This document shows positions 44,298-53,482 of a DNA stretch of 64,000 nt, one piece after another (positions within the stretch are counted from its first letter, which is position 1; every line of letters begins with the position of its first letter). Source of the stretch: Candidatus Aquicultor sp. (GTDB taxonomy: Bacteria; Actinomycetota; Aquicultoria; Aquicultorales; Aquicultoraceae); NCBI GenBank assembly GCA_036504445.1, contig DASXVE010000012.1:96275-160274 (forward strand), given 5' to 3'. A model generated the notes under the pieces. It saw nothing but the letters and a program-made list of their open reading frames with translations, was not told where the DNA came from and did not search any database. The translations under genes were made by a program, and so were the position numbers.

Positions 44298-44464
44298 TAT
44301 AGTGAACATATGCGAGGGCGCATGCTGATAGTCGTCACTAGCGGCATACACCAGAGCTTGTGTAGTAAATACGGTACATATTATAGTAAGGATATACCGT
44401 GCGCCCTGCGGTACGCGCAAAACCATGGTACAAAAGATGTGCAGGCACATGGAGAACAAAACTT

Positions 44465-45763
44465 ATGCAGCTTAAAGTATCAAAAGCGAATAAGATAGCA
44501 GGCCGCATCACTGTCCCGGGGGATAAATCGATATCACACCGGGCGGTTATGCTGGGCGCTATAGCCGACGGGATAACCAGAGTGACCGGTTTTCTGCCTG
44601 CCGATGATTGCATCAGCACGATGCGCTGCTTTAAAGCGCTCGGTGTAAAAATCGAGCAACCGGGCGATACGGAGCTCATCATCCATGGCGTTGGCCTAAA
44701 GGGGCTGCGTGAGCCCGATGACGTGCTGGATACCGGTAATTCAGGGACAACAACCCGCATATTGCCGGGAATTTTAGTCGGGCAAAATCTTTACGCTATT
44801 CTTAACGGGGACGAGTCCATACGGCGACGGCCGATGGGGCGCATTGTCGACCCGCTGAAGCTCATGGGGGCGCAGATATGCGGGCGCGCCGGCGGCAAAT
44901 TCGCGCCGCTTTCAATCTACGGTTCGGCGCTTCGAGGCATCGACTACGAGATGCCGGTTGCGAGCGCTCAAGTAAAAACGTCGCTTCTTCTCGCAGGGCT
45001 TATGGCCGATGGTGAGACCGTTATTTCTGAGACATACAAATCGCGCGACCATACCGAGCGCATGCTCAAACTATTCGGTGCGGATATCACGGTCGACGGT
45101 ACTCACTATCGGATCCGTGGCGGACAAAGGCTTATCGCGACTCACGTTGATGTGCCGGGAGATATATCAAGCGCCGCGTTTTTCATAGTGGCGGCTCTTA
45201 TCCTGAAAGACTCCAAAGTTATGATAGAAAACGTAGGCGTTAATGAGACAAGAACAGGAATTATCGACGCGCTGTACCGGATGGGAGCGCAGATCACATT
45301 TGTCGACCAAAAAATGATCAGCAATGAACCGCGAGCGACGATAGAAGCATCCTCCTCTAATTTGATCGGTACAAAGATACGGGGGCAGCTCGTACCACGG
45401 CTGATTGACGAAATCCCGGTATTAGCCGTTGCCGCGACGCAAGCAAACGGTAAAACAGTGATAAGAGATGCGCAAGAGCTTCGCGTAAAAGAGAGCGATA
45501 GAATCGCCGCGCTTGGAAGAGAACTGCGAAAAATGGGGGCTCATGTCAGCGAACTTGAAGACGGGATAATAATTTCGGGCCCGACACCGCTCCGGGGTGC
45601 TAAAGTGAAGAGCCACGGAGATCATCGTATTGCAATGGCGCTGGCCATCGCGGGCATGGTCGCGGACGGCGAGACCATCATAGAAAACAGCGATTGCATC
45701 GCAATCTCATATCCTCGGTTTGAAGAAACTCTCCATAGATTACTCGATACCGCTATTGAGTAA
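44465..45763 (+). CDS. aroA: EPSP synthase (3-phosphoshikimate 1-carboxyvinyltransferase)
   Basis: The 432-residue enzyme transfers enolpyruvate from PEP to shikimate 3-phosphate. Motifs are VPGDKSISHRAVMLGAIA, LDTGNSGTTTRILPGIL, ELRVKESDRIAALGREL and KSHGDHRIAMALAIAG. The usual LXAGNSGT Arg segment reads YESIRRRPMGR-like (NGDESIRRRPMGRIVDPL). ATG 44465 with GGAG 10 nt upstream is preferred over GTG 44399. The 167-nt gap after tyrA holds no clear gene or terminator. Confidence 0.94.
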   Translation: MQLKVSKANKIAGRITVPGDKSISHRAVMLGAIADGITRVTGFLPADDCISTMRCFKALGVKIEQPGDTELIIHGVGLKGLREPDDVLDTGNSGTTTRILPGILVGQNLYAILNGDESIRRRPMGRIVDPLKLMGAQICGRAGGKFAPLSIYGSALRGIDYEMPVASAQVKTSLLLAGLMADGETVISETYKSRDHTERMLKLFGADITVDGTHYRIRGGQRLIATHVDVPGDISSAAFFIVAALILKDSKVMIENVGVNETRTGIIDALYRMGAQITFVDQKMISNEPRATIEASSSNLIGTKIRGQLVPRLIDEIPVLAVAATQANGKTVIRDAQELRVKESDRIAALGRELRKMGAHVSELEDGIIISGPTPLRGAKVKSHGDHRIAMALAIAGMVADGETIIENSDCIAISYPRFEETLHRLLDTAIE

Positions 45764-45811
45764 AATAAATCCAGATAGCTATGAAAATTACATTTTGATA
45801 CTATATTAAGC

Positions 45812-46492
45812 ATGATTATTGCAATAGACGGCCCGGCTGCGTCAGGTAAAAGCACCGTGGCTAAAGAAGTGGCAAAGAGACTAGGGTTTAACTACATCGA
45901 CACCGGTGCAATGTATCGTGCGGTGACCATGAAAGCGCTCAAAGAAAAGATTGATGTAACGAATAAGACTGCGCTTGCCGCATTGGCCCGAGGGGTGGAG
46001 ATCGATATCAAAGAGCTTAGGCCGAGTCACTACGCGATCACGATCGATGGCGAGGACGTAACCGAAGCGATTCGTGCTCCCAAGGTAAGCGCAAACGTAT
46101 CTGCGGTTTCTAAAATCCCCGGAGTTCGAACAGCGCTTGTAAAGAAACAGCGGAGTTATGCGGATGTCTATGACAATATGGTCGTTGAAGGCCGGGATAT
46201 CGGCACGGTCGTATTTCCAAATGCCGAAGTAAAAATATTTTTACAGGCATCGCCGATAGAACGGGCGAAACGACGTTACCGCGAACTCAAAGAAAAGGGC
46301 CACAATATCGACTTGCCGGTTGTTGAGCGAGACCTGGTAAAACGGGATAACACCGATTCAACCCGTGCCACCAGCCCGCTTCTTAAAGCCCTGGATGCAT
46401 ATGTGGTGGATACAACGGATAAAACCATCGGCCAGGTGGTCCAGGAGATCATCAATATTGTAGAGAAGAGCAGGAAGGCCGATGTTCTATAA
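45812..46492 (+). CDS. cmk: Cytidylate kinase
   Basis: The 226-residue CMP/dCMP kinase has the P-loop IAIDGPAASGKSTVAKEVAK, followed by NYIDTGAMYRAVT and MVVEGRDIGTVVFPNAEVK, all diagnostic of the bacterial family. The following plsC overlaps by 11 nt. The aroA-cmk order is common in Gram-positive bacteria. Confidence 0.95.
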   Translation: MIIAIDGPAASGKSTVAKEVAKRLGFNYIDTGAMYRAVTMKALKEKIDVTNKTALAALARGVEIDIKELRPSHYAITIDGEDVTEAIRAPKVSANVSAVSKIPGVRTALVKKQRSYADVYDNMVVEGRDIGTVVFPNAEVKIFLQASPIERAKRRYRELKEKGHNIDLPVVERDLVKRDNTDSTRATSPLLKALDAYVVDTTDKTIGQVVQEIINIVEKSRKADVL

Positions 46493-47096
46493 ACTGGTTT
46501 GCGCGTTGCTCGCGCTCTATATGAAGCCGGCGTACCGATATGAGATCACCGGCAAAGAAAACATCCCAAAAAAAGGTCCCGTGATTCTCGCCGCAAACCA
46601 CATGAGCTACTTTGACCCGATTATGATCGCTTTTGTGGGGAAACCGCGCCCCGTCAACTTTATGGCCAAGGCCGAGCTTATTAAGATTCCCCTGCTCGGC
46701 CGGGCGCTCAAGGCATTGCATACGTTTCCGGTAAAGCGCGGTCTGGCCGATAAAGGCGCGATATCATATGCGCTGAAAGTGCTGGCCGATGGAGAGGTGC
46801 TGCTCATCTTCCCGGAAGGGACGCGGCATAGGGATGGGAAACTGGGCGAGCCGTTTTCGGGTGTTACATCGATGGCGCTAAAGACCGGCACCCCGATTGT
46901 GCCGGTCGGTATTATCGGAACCGATAAGGTCAAGCCCAAAGGGAGCAAGTTGCTTAAGTTTCCCAAGATAAAAGCGCATATCGGCGAACCGATTATGGTC
47001 GAAAAGGCGTCGGCCGCCGAGCGAAAAGCTAGAGAAGCGGAGCTTGCCGCACAGATGATGAATGAAATAAAGAACCTGATTTCAGGTGAACGCTAA
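46482..47096 (+). CDS. plsC: 1-acyl-sn-glycerol-3-phosphate acyltransferase
   Basis: The 204-residue membrane-associated acyltransferase has the HX4D motif in AANHMSYFDPIMI and FPEGTRHRDGKLGEPFSG. It acylates lysophosphatidate to phosphatidate in phospholipid synthesis; PlsY, encoded at 50.7 kb, would supply its substrate. ATG 46482 overlaps cmk by 11 nt. Confidence 0.93.
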   Translation: MFYKLVCALLALYMKPAYRYEITGKENIPKKGPVILAANHMSYFDPIMIAFVGKPRPVNFMAKAELIKIPLLGRALKALHTFPVKRGLADKGAISYALKVLADGEVLLIFPEGTRHRDGKLGEPFSGVTSMALKTGTPIVPVGIIGTDKVKPKGSKLLKFPKIKAHIGEPIMVEKASAAERKAREAELAAQMMNEIKNLISGER

Positions 47097-47110
47097 GGTG
47101 AAAATATAAG

Positions 47111-47956
47111 ATGGAAATTACGATAGCCAAGCATGCCGGGTACTGCTACGGTGTACAACGAGCATTAAAAATAGCGCGAGAGGCCGCGGATAGCTCGCCT
47201 AAGCCGATACACACCCTGGGGCCGATCATTCATAACCCCCAGGTTGTTGAATCGCTTAAACAGCAAGGTGTGAACGTTGTTAACTCGGTTGAAGAGGCCG
47301 ATTCGGGCACCATTATTGTTCGCACACACGGCGTCGACCCGAAGATCATAGCAAAAGTGCAGGAGAGCGGCCTTACGCTCATTGACGCAACCTGCCCGTT
47401 TGTCGCAAAAGCCCAGGAAAGGGCCGCCGACCTCATCCGAAACGATTATAAAGTTGTAATTCTTGGCGAGCGGAATCACCCGGAAGTTGTTGGCTTGCTG
47501 GCCTATGCCGGCAGCCGCGCAGTGGTAATTGAGAACGCGCGGGAGCTCGAAAGGTTCGATATAATACAGCGCGTCGGCGTGGTCGTGCAAACAACGCAGT
47601 CGATAGAGAATCTAAAAAACGTTGTAGATGAGCTTCTCAATAAAACGAAAGAGCTTAAGGTGTTTAATACGATCTGCAACGCGACAAGCCAGCGGCAAAG
47701 CGCGGCAAAAGAGTTATCGGAATCGGTGGATTTGATGCTGGTCGTCGGCGGTAAAATCAGCGCCAACACGACACGGCTCGCGCAAATATGCCTGGAAAGC
47801 AACAAGAAGACCTACCACATAGAGACCGCGGATGAGATCGACGAGGCGTGGCTAACCGGCATCGACCAGGTCGGCATAACAGCCGGTGCCTCAACCCCCG
47901 ACTGGATACTGCAGGAAGTCATCGACAAGCTCGAAGAGCTCGATAGAAACCGCTAA
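47111..47956 (+). CDS. ispH: 4-hydroxy-3-methylbut-2-enyl diphosphate reductase
   Basis: The 281-residue iron-sulfur enzyme performs the last step of the MEP isoprenoid pathway, yielding IPP and DMAPP. The three cluster cysteines are in HAGYCYGVQRAL (C12), IDATCPFVAKAQ and NTICNATSQRQSA; VRTHGVDP and GERNHPEVVGL give substrate-binding histidines. It follows plsC by 14 nt. Confidence 0.95.
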   Translation: MEITIAKHAGYCYGVQRALKIAREAADSSPKPIHTLGPIIHNPQVVESLKQQGVNVVNSVEEADSGTIIVRTHGVDPKIIAKVQESGLTLIDATCPFVAKAQERAADLIRNDYKVVILGERNHPEVVGLLAYAGSRAVVIENARELERFDIIQRVGVVVQTTQSIENLKNVVDELLNKTKELKVFNTICNATSQRQSAAKELSESVDLMLVVGGKISANTTRLAQICLESNKKTYHIETADEIDEAWLTGIDQVGITAGASTPDWILQEVIDKLEELDRNR

Positions 47957-48061
47957 AGCGAAAGTCTAAGCAACTCCACACCTCTCAAGCGCTAAAAACC
48001 AATGTCCTCGACCCGGTGTCTCGATAATGCTATCATGTTTCCATCCTAGGGGGGGGACATA

Positions 48062-49402
48062 GTGAGTTCTGCAGAAATATTAGAAGTCATACAAGGAAGC
48101 CTGGCCGAAACGCACGGATTGAAGCCCGGAGATCACATCGTATCGATAAACGGCCGGACGCTGCGCGATATACTCGATTACCAGTTTTGCGTAGCCGACA
48201 ATCATCTTGTGCTCGAGCTCGTACACGAGAGTGAACGCCGATTCGTGCGTATAGAAAACCCGGGTTTTGAGAGCCTGGGTTTGCGTTTTGCGACGTCCCT
48301 TTTTGATGGTATAAAAACGTGCGCTAATAAGTGCGTATTTTGCTTTATCGACCAGCTGCCGCCGGGGATGCGGGATGCCGTCTACGTTAAAGACGACGAT
48401 TTCCGGCTTTCATTTTTATACGGCAACTTCGTGACGCTTACCAATATGCGCGATGACGATATCGATCGGATTATTGATGATCGCCTCAGCCCTCTTTATG
48501 TGTCGATTCATGCAACCAACCCGGAGCTGCGCGCCCGGATGTTGGGCAGGAAGAAGACGGACACGACCCTCGAGCGCCTCAAGCGCCTGTCGGACGCGGA
48601 TATCGAACTTCACATACAGATGGTGATGTGCCCCGGCTTAAACGACAAGCGCGAACTCGACGGGTCGATTGAGTATCTAGCAAACGGATATGACGGTATC
48701 ACGTCGGTCGGGCTGGTACCGGTTGGGCTTACCGGCTATAGGCAAGGCCTCTATCCTTTGCGTTCGTTCGAAAAACAAGAGATAATAGAACTTGTTGAAC
48801 AAGCCGGAGTATGGCAAGACAAGTTTGAAAGCGAGAAAGGCTCGGCCTGGCTCTATATTGCGGACGAGTTTTATATTACCGGCGGATTTGAACTGCCGCC
48901 GTCTCAGCACTACGGGGATTATCCGCAGATCGAAAACGGCATCGGCCTGTCACGGCTTTTTGTCGATGAGGCTGCGGATATGCTCGACAGCATACCGGAG
49001 GACGAGCATAGCAGCGATAATACAACGCCGGAATCCCGCATCGCTTCGGTAACAGGGGAATTATTCGCACCGATATTAAGCGAGATTGCACAAACGCTGG
49101 CGCATAAAACCGGCGTCGTGATCGATGTAATCCCGGTTAGAAACTCTTATTTCGGAGGAAAAGTTAATGTGACCGGTCTTCTCACAGGCTCGGATATCGT
49201 TACGGGTGTCGAAGCTTGGCTTGAGAATCATACTCGACCCGATATCGTGCTTGTGCCCGATATCGTGCTTAACGCCGACGGCCTGTTGCTCGACGGTTAT
49301 ACGCCTGAGAAGGTTGAAAAAGAGATCGGGGCGGCGGTTCACATTACAGAGTGTTCCGGTAGCGGTTTTGTAGACAAAGTTATGGAGATAGTGAAGAAAT
49401 AA
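48062..49402 (+). CDS. DUF512 radical SAM protein with PDZ-like N terminus
   Basis: The 446-residue protein has a short PDZ-like domain (about 1-60; GSLAETHGLKPGDHIVSING), a CX3CX2C cluster motif (C87, C91, C94 in TCANKCVFCFIDQLP) for a [4Fe-4S] radical-SAM centre, and a C-terminal DUF512 domain. Genes of this family commonly precede der, as here, but the reaction is unknown. An 18-bp tandem repeat (49238-49273) duplicates PDIVL near the C terminus. GTG 48062 follows a run of eight G residues that contains the Shine-Dalgarno-like signal. der starts 1 nt after the stop. Confidence 0.88.
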   Translation: MSSAEILEVIQGSLAETHGLKPGDHIVSINGRTLRDILDYQFCVADNHLVLELVHESERRFVRIENPGFESLGLRFATSLFDGIKTCANKCVFCFIDQLPPGMRDAVYVKDDDFRLSFLYGNFVTLTNMRDDDIDRIIDDRLSPLYVSIHATNPELRARMLGRKKTDTTLERLKRLSDADIELHIQMVMCPGLNDKRELDGSIEYLANGYDGITSVGLVPVGLTGYRQGLYPLRSFEKQEIIELVEQAGVWQDKFESEKGSAWLYIADEFYITGGFELPPSQHYGDYPQIENGIGLSRLFVDEAADMLDSIPEDEHSSDNTTPESRIASVTGELFAPILSEIAQTLAHKTGVVIDVIPVRNSYFGGKVNVTGLLTGSDIVTGVEAWLENHTRPDIVLVPDIVLNADGLLLDGYTPEKVEKEIGAAVHITECSGSGFVDKVMEIVKK

Positions 49403-49403
49403 T

Positions 49404-50714
49404 ATGACATATCCTTTAGTTGCGGTTGTAGGACGACCGAATGTTGGCAAATCTACGCTGGTAAATCGCATTGTCGCCTCCCGAGAAGCGATCGTGCATG
49501 AGACATCGGGCGTGACTCGGGATCGAAATTACGTCGACACCGAGTGGAACGGCAAGATGTTTACGATTATCGATACGGGCGGTCTCGATTTTGGCGCCGA
49601 CCTTACCATGGGGCGGCAGATTACGCAGCAGGCGATGCTCGGCATAGAGGAAGCCGATGTCATCGTTTTTGTTGTCGACGGTGTTGTGGGTGAAATGCAC
49701 GAAGACCAGATGGTGGCAAAGATTTTGCGAAGCTCGGACAAGCCCGTTATTCTCGCCGTAAATAAAATTGATGATATAATCCACGAGGCCGCGATTTACC
49801 CGTTCTACAATCTCGGGTTGGGCGAACCGTTCCCCGTATCGGGTGTGCACGGTCTCGGTGTAGGCGATCTCCTGGACGCGATAACGGCGCTTTTACCGGA
49901 GGTTGAACGGGTTGAAGAGCCTGACGAGATAAAGATAGCGGTTGTCGGCAAGCCGAACGTCGGTAAGTCGTCGATTGTAAACAGGCTGCTGGGTGAAGAA
50001 CGCGTTATCGTAAGCGAGGTTGCCGGCACTACCCGCGACGCCATAGATACCGTATTTGAAAAAGACGGTATCACCTACCGCTTTATCGATACGGCCGGCC
50101 TTCGCAGGCAACCCCACCTGAAAGAAGACCTGGAGTACTACAGCTTTATTCGTGCGCTAAAAGCCCTGGATAGGGCAGATATCGCGGTGATTGTTGTCAG
50201 CGCTGAAGAAGGCCCGACCACGCAGGATCAAAAAATCGCGAGCCTTGCAGAAGAACGCGGGTGCGCGAGCATCATCGTGCTCAACAAATGGGACGTCGTC
50301 GAAGATAAAGAGAAAAGCGATAAACTCGAAGCGGGCATTGAGAACAAGCTCAGGTTTCTCGATTACTCGCCGCGCTTAAAGGTGTCCGCCACAACCGGCC
50401 GTGGCATTGGGAAGCTGTACGCTACGTTTAACGAGGTTATGGCGGAGTACAATAAACGGGTCTCGACCTCATCGATTAACGGGATGGTCGGAATGATAAA
50501 AGAAGAAGGATTCCAGCCCGCCAAGGGTGGGCGCACACTTAAAATCTCGTATGCGGCTCAAGTCGGGACACGACCCCCGTCGTTCGTGTTCTTCGTCAAC
50601 CACACGCAGCTTGTAACGCCCTCATATGAGCGATATATTGAGAATCAAATACGAAAACTCTACGGATTCACCGGATGCCCGATAAGCGTCCGCTTTAGAA
50701 GCAAATATAAATAG
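49404..50714 (+). CDS. der: GTPase Der (EngA), ribosome assembly
   Basis: The 436-residue double GTPase, essential for 50S subunit maturation in studied bacteria, has two G1 motifs (VVGRPNVGKSTLVN and VVGKPNVGKSSIVN), DTGG/DTAG G3 motifs, NKID and NKWD G4 motifs, and a C-terminal KH-like domain (GTRPPSFVFFVN). Length and domain order are standard. Confidence 0.96.
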   Translation: MTYPLVAVVGRPNVGKSTLVNRIVASREAIVHETSGVTRDRNYVDTEWNGKMFTIIDTGGLDFGADLTMGRQITQQAMLGIEEADVIVFVVDGVVGEMHEDQMVAKILRSSDKPVILAVNKIDDIIHEAAIYPFYNLGLGEPFPVSGVHGLGVGDLLDAITALLPEVERVEEPDEIKIAVVGKPNVGKSSIVNRLLGEERVIVSEVAGTTRDAIDTVFEKDGITYRFIDTAGLRRQPHLKEDLEYYSFIRALKALDRADIAVIVVSAEEGPTTQDQKIASLAEERGCASIIVLNKWDVVEDKEKSDKLEAGIENKLRFLDYSPRLKVSATTGRGIGKLYATFNEVMAEYNKRVSTSSINGMVGMIKEEGFQPAKGGRTLKISYAAQVGTRPPSFVFFVNHTQLVTPSYERYIENQIRKLYGFTGCPISVRFRSKYK

Positions 50715-50725
50715 GGGATCGGCCT

Positions 50726-51352
50726 TTGATAGGTATTGCCGCAGCAATAATCTTATTCGCGTATATTTTTGGATCAGTGCCGTTTGGCCTGGTTATTAGC
50801 AAACTCTTTTTCAAGGCGGATATCCGCAAATTCGGAAGCGGCAACATCGGTGCGACAAACATGTTTAGAGCGTTTGGCCCGGTCGCCGGTGCTGCCGTTC
50901 TGGCGTGTGATTTTCTGAAAGGCTTTATTCCCGTCATCATTGTGGATTTAGCGTTTCCGTCAAATTCAGCGTTTGTGCTGTGGGTCGGAGTGGCCGCAGG
51001 CCTAGCCGCGATTCTAGGGCACAGCTATTCGATATTCTTGAAGTTTTCCGGCGGCAAAGGGATGAGCACGGCCGGCGGTATGGTGACCGGGTTATGGCCG
51101 ATTACGATACCGATTCTCGTTATCGTTTGGATTGCGCTCATTGCGATTACCAGATATGTATCGCTTGCATCGATTATTGCAGCGATAATGCTGCCGGTCC
51201 TTGTTTCGTTTATATATCCGAGAAAGGAATTCATAATCTTCTCGATAATCGCGGCTATCGTGGTGATATACCGTCACCGTTCGAATATTGGCCGCTTGCT
51301 TAATGGAACTGAGCTGAGAATAGATAAAAAGGTCACTTTGGAGGAAGATTAA
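50726..51352 (+). CDS. plsY: Acyl-phosphate:glycerol-3-phosphate acyltransferase
   Basis: The 208-residue integral membrane protein has the three PlsY signatures FGSVPFGLVISKLF, RKFGSGNIGATNMFR and GHSYSIFLKFSGGKGMSTAGG. It makes lysophosphatidate from glycerol 3-phosphate, the product of the adjacent gpsA pathway. The start is TTG 50726. The stop (51350-51352) is directly followed by the gpsA start region. Confidence 0.93.
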   Translation: MIGIAAAIILFAYIFGSVPFGLVISKLFFKADIRKFGSGNIGATNMFRAFGPVAGAAVLACDFLKGFIPVIIVDLAFPSNSAFVLWVGVAAGLAAILGHSYSIFLKFSGGKGMSTAGGMVTGLWPITIPILVIVWIALIAITRYVSLASIIAAIMLPVLVSFIYPRKEFIIFSIIAAIVVIYRHRSNIGRLLNGTELRIDKKVTLEED

Positions 51353-51353
51353 T

Positions 51354-52379
51354 CTGAAAGAGATTGCAGTCATCGGGGCGGGAAGCTGGGGGACAGCGAT
51401 CGCAAATCTCCTGGCAAATAAAGGATACGCCGTAAATCTTTGGGCCCGTGATGAGTCGGTGGTCACGGCGATAAACGAGACGCATCGCCACCCAAAATAT
51501 TTAAGAGATATTGTTATTCATAACGACGTCAGGGCTACCGGAGATATTGAAAGAGCGCTCGCGCGTGCCGGCTTTGTTGTCATGGCAACACCATCACACG
51601 CCATGCGTGAAAGTGCTGTTGCGGTAAAACCCTACGTTCGAGACGATGCTATCGTGGTAAGCCTTGCAAAGGGTGTAGAGTGTGAGACGTTAAAGCGTAT
51701 GTCGGAAGTATTAAGCGAAGAGATGCCGCCCAAGGTAGCCGTGCATATAGGTGTGCTGTCCGGCCCCAATCACGCAGAAGAGGTTAGTAAGAACATCCCT
51801 TCGGCGACGGTAGTCTCAAGCAGGAGTCGCGGCGTTGCGGCAGAGATGCAAGATGTCTTCATGACCCCATTTTTTAGGGTATATACGAACCCCGATCTTG
51901 TCGGCGTAGAGATAAGCGCGGCGGTCAAGAACGTGATAGCTATAGCCGCGGGTATCTCCGATGGTCTTGGTTACGGTGATAACACGAAGGCATCACTCTT
52001 AACCAGGGGGCTTGCTGAAATAGCAAGGCTTGGCGGGAAGATGGGCGCCGACGTTAGAACGTTCGCGGGCCTCGCCGGCATTGGCGATCTGGTTGTGACC
52101 TGCATGAGCAAGCACAGCCGAAATCGTGCCGTTGGAGAAATGATAGGTAAAGGCATGACTCCCGAACAGGCAAACGCCGAGATGACTATGGTGGCGGAAG
52201 GCGTGCGAACGGCGAAAGCAATTGTCAAGCTTGCCGAGCGTTGCCAGATACACATGCCGATCAGCGAGAATGTGCACGATGTGCTGTATAACTCCAAGAA
52301 TCCATTCGCCTGCGTATCCGAACTCATGTCACGCGGAGCCATTGAAGAAGTACATGGCTTAGCCTGGGAAATAGACTGA
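51354..52379 (+). CDS. gpsA: Glycerol-3-phosphate dehydrogenase [NAD(P)+], non-standard start codon
   Basis: The frame contains the entire enzyme, including the Rossmann motif AVIGAGSWGTAIANLLANKG, VSLAKGVECETL and NVIAIAAGISDGLGYGDNTK, but there is no ATG, GTG or TTG upstream of the NAD-binding loop before a stop at 51321. The first standard start (GTG 51459) would delete that loop. CTG 51354, 9 nt after GGAGG (51340-51344) and 1 nt after the plsY stop, is the best start (341 residues); ATT 51348 is an alternative. It reduces dihydroxyacetone phosphate for phospholipid synthesis with PlsY and PlsC. Confidence 0.9.
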   Translation: MKEIAVIGAGSWGTAIANLLANKGYAVNLWARDESVVTAINETHRHPKYLRDIVIHNDVRATGDIERALARAGFVVMATPSHAMRESAVAVKPYVRDDAIVVSLAKGVECETLKRMSEVLSEEMPPKVAVHIGVLSGPNHAEEVSKNIPSATVVSSRSRGVAAEMQDVFMTPFFRVYTNPDLVGVEISAAVKNVIAIAAGISDGLGYGDNTKASLLTRGLAEIARLGGKMGADVRTFAGLAGIGDLVVTCMSKHSRNRAVGEMIGKGMTPEQANAEMTMVAEGVRTAKAIVKLAERCQIHMPISENVHDVLYNSKNPFACVSELMSRGAIEEVHGLAWEID

Positions 52380-52462
52380 TATATAGCAAGCGTGGTTTAT
52401 TTATTGCTCGGTTGTGCAACAAATAGATTAGTGATTGCGTGAAAAAAAGGAGAAAACGCGTA

Positions 52463-53482
52463 ATGAAAATTCTATTGATCGCACCGCCGTGGATTCGGGT
52501 CCCACCTAAAGGATACGGCGGGATCGAATGGGTAGTCTCACTTCTTGCCGATGGGCTTGCCGATAGGGGGCATGATGTCACCCTGTTTGCAACCGGAGAT
52601 TCTGAAACAAAAGCCACCTTAAAGTATACCTTCGATGTAGGACAGACGGCTAAAATGGGCATGATGATGTATGATGCCACGCAGGCCAGCGAAGCGTTTA
52701 AAATCGCCGACGAGTTCGATATCGTGCACGACCACAATGGCTTTGTTTCGGTCGCGATGTCACATCGCCTAAAGACACCTATGCTCCACACGCTTCACGG
52801 GCCGTTTACCGAGGACACCTCCATCTTTTATAAGCATTTCAAGGATGCTTGCTACTACAACGCCATCAGCGAGTACCAGCGCAGCTGTTGCCCGGAACTT
52901 AATTATGTGAACACCGTCTACAATGCGATTGATGCCGCTAACTATCCGTATTCCGAGGATAAGGAAGACTATCTTATCCTGGTCAGTAGGGTCAGTCCGC
53001 TAAAAGGCACGCACCTTGCGATAGAAGTGGCAAAAGAGCTTGGCGAGCGGCTTATACTGGTCGGTAAGGTTGACCCATGCGACATGGAGTACTTCAAAGA
53101 AAAGGTAAAGCCCCACATCGACGGGAAACAGATATTCTTCACCGGCGAGATCGGAGAGCAAGATAAGCGTAACCTTCTCATGAAAGCAAAGTGCTTTATC
53201 TTCCCGATACAGTGGCCGGAACCTTTTGGCCTGGTTATGGCCGAGGCGATGGCATGCGGCACGCCGGTTGTAGCTATACGAAACGGCTCGTCACCCGAGG
53301 TGCTCAACGGCGCAAAGGTAGGCTATATCGTTGATGCGGTTGAAGAGATGCCCGCCGCAGTTAAGAAAGCGGCCGAGATCGATCCAAAGGTATGCAGAGA
53401 ATACGTCATTGCAAATTTCAGCCCTGAACAAATGGCGGCGAATTATGAAGCCAACTACGAACTAATGCTAGAGCGCACATGA
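52463..53482 (+). CDS. GT4-family glycosyltransferase
   Basis: The 339-residue GT-B enzyme has the N-terminal MKILLIAPPWIRVPPKGYGGIE (quoted in part) glycine loop and the C-terminal EPFGLVMAEAMACGTPVVA motif that binds the nucleotide sugar. AAGGAG precedes ATG 52463; a GTG at 52439 is possible but less likely. It overlaps otsB by 4 nt, so the pair probably acts together, perhaps making a sugar-phosphate disaccharide that OtsB dephosphorylates. Donor and acceptor are unknown. Confidence 0.82.
   Translation: MKILLIAPPWIRVPPKGYGGIEWVVSLLADGLADRGHDVTLFATGDSETKATLKYTFDVGQTAKMGMMMYDATQASEAFKIADEFDIVHDHNGFVSVAMSHRLKTPMLHTLHGPFTEDTSIFYKHFKDACYYNAISEYQRSCCPELNYVNTVYNAIDAANYPYSEDKEDYLILVSRVSPLKGTHLAIEVAKELGERLILVGKVDPCDMEYFKEKVKPHIDGKQIFFTGEIGEQDKRNLLMKAKCFIFPIQWPEPFGLVMAEAMACGTPVVAIRNGSSPEVLNGAKVGYIVDAVEEMPAAVKKAAEIDPKVCREYVIANFSPEQMAANYEANYELMLERT

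Noticed and set aside
44310..44498. Possible second leader peptide between tyrA and aroA containing YGTYYSKD
   Set aside because: No Shine-Dalgarno sequence, tyrosines are not a tight run near a stop, and the frame extends into aroA.
48047..48061. Run of eight G residues before the DUF512 gene as a quadruplex element
   Set aside because: A single G-run cannot form an intramolecular quadruplex; it more simply provides a G-rich ribosome-binding region.
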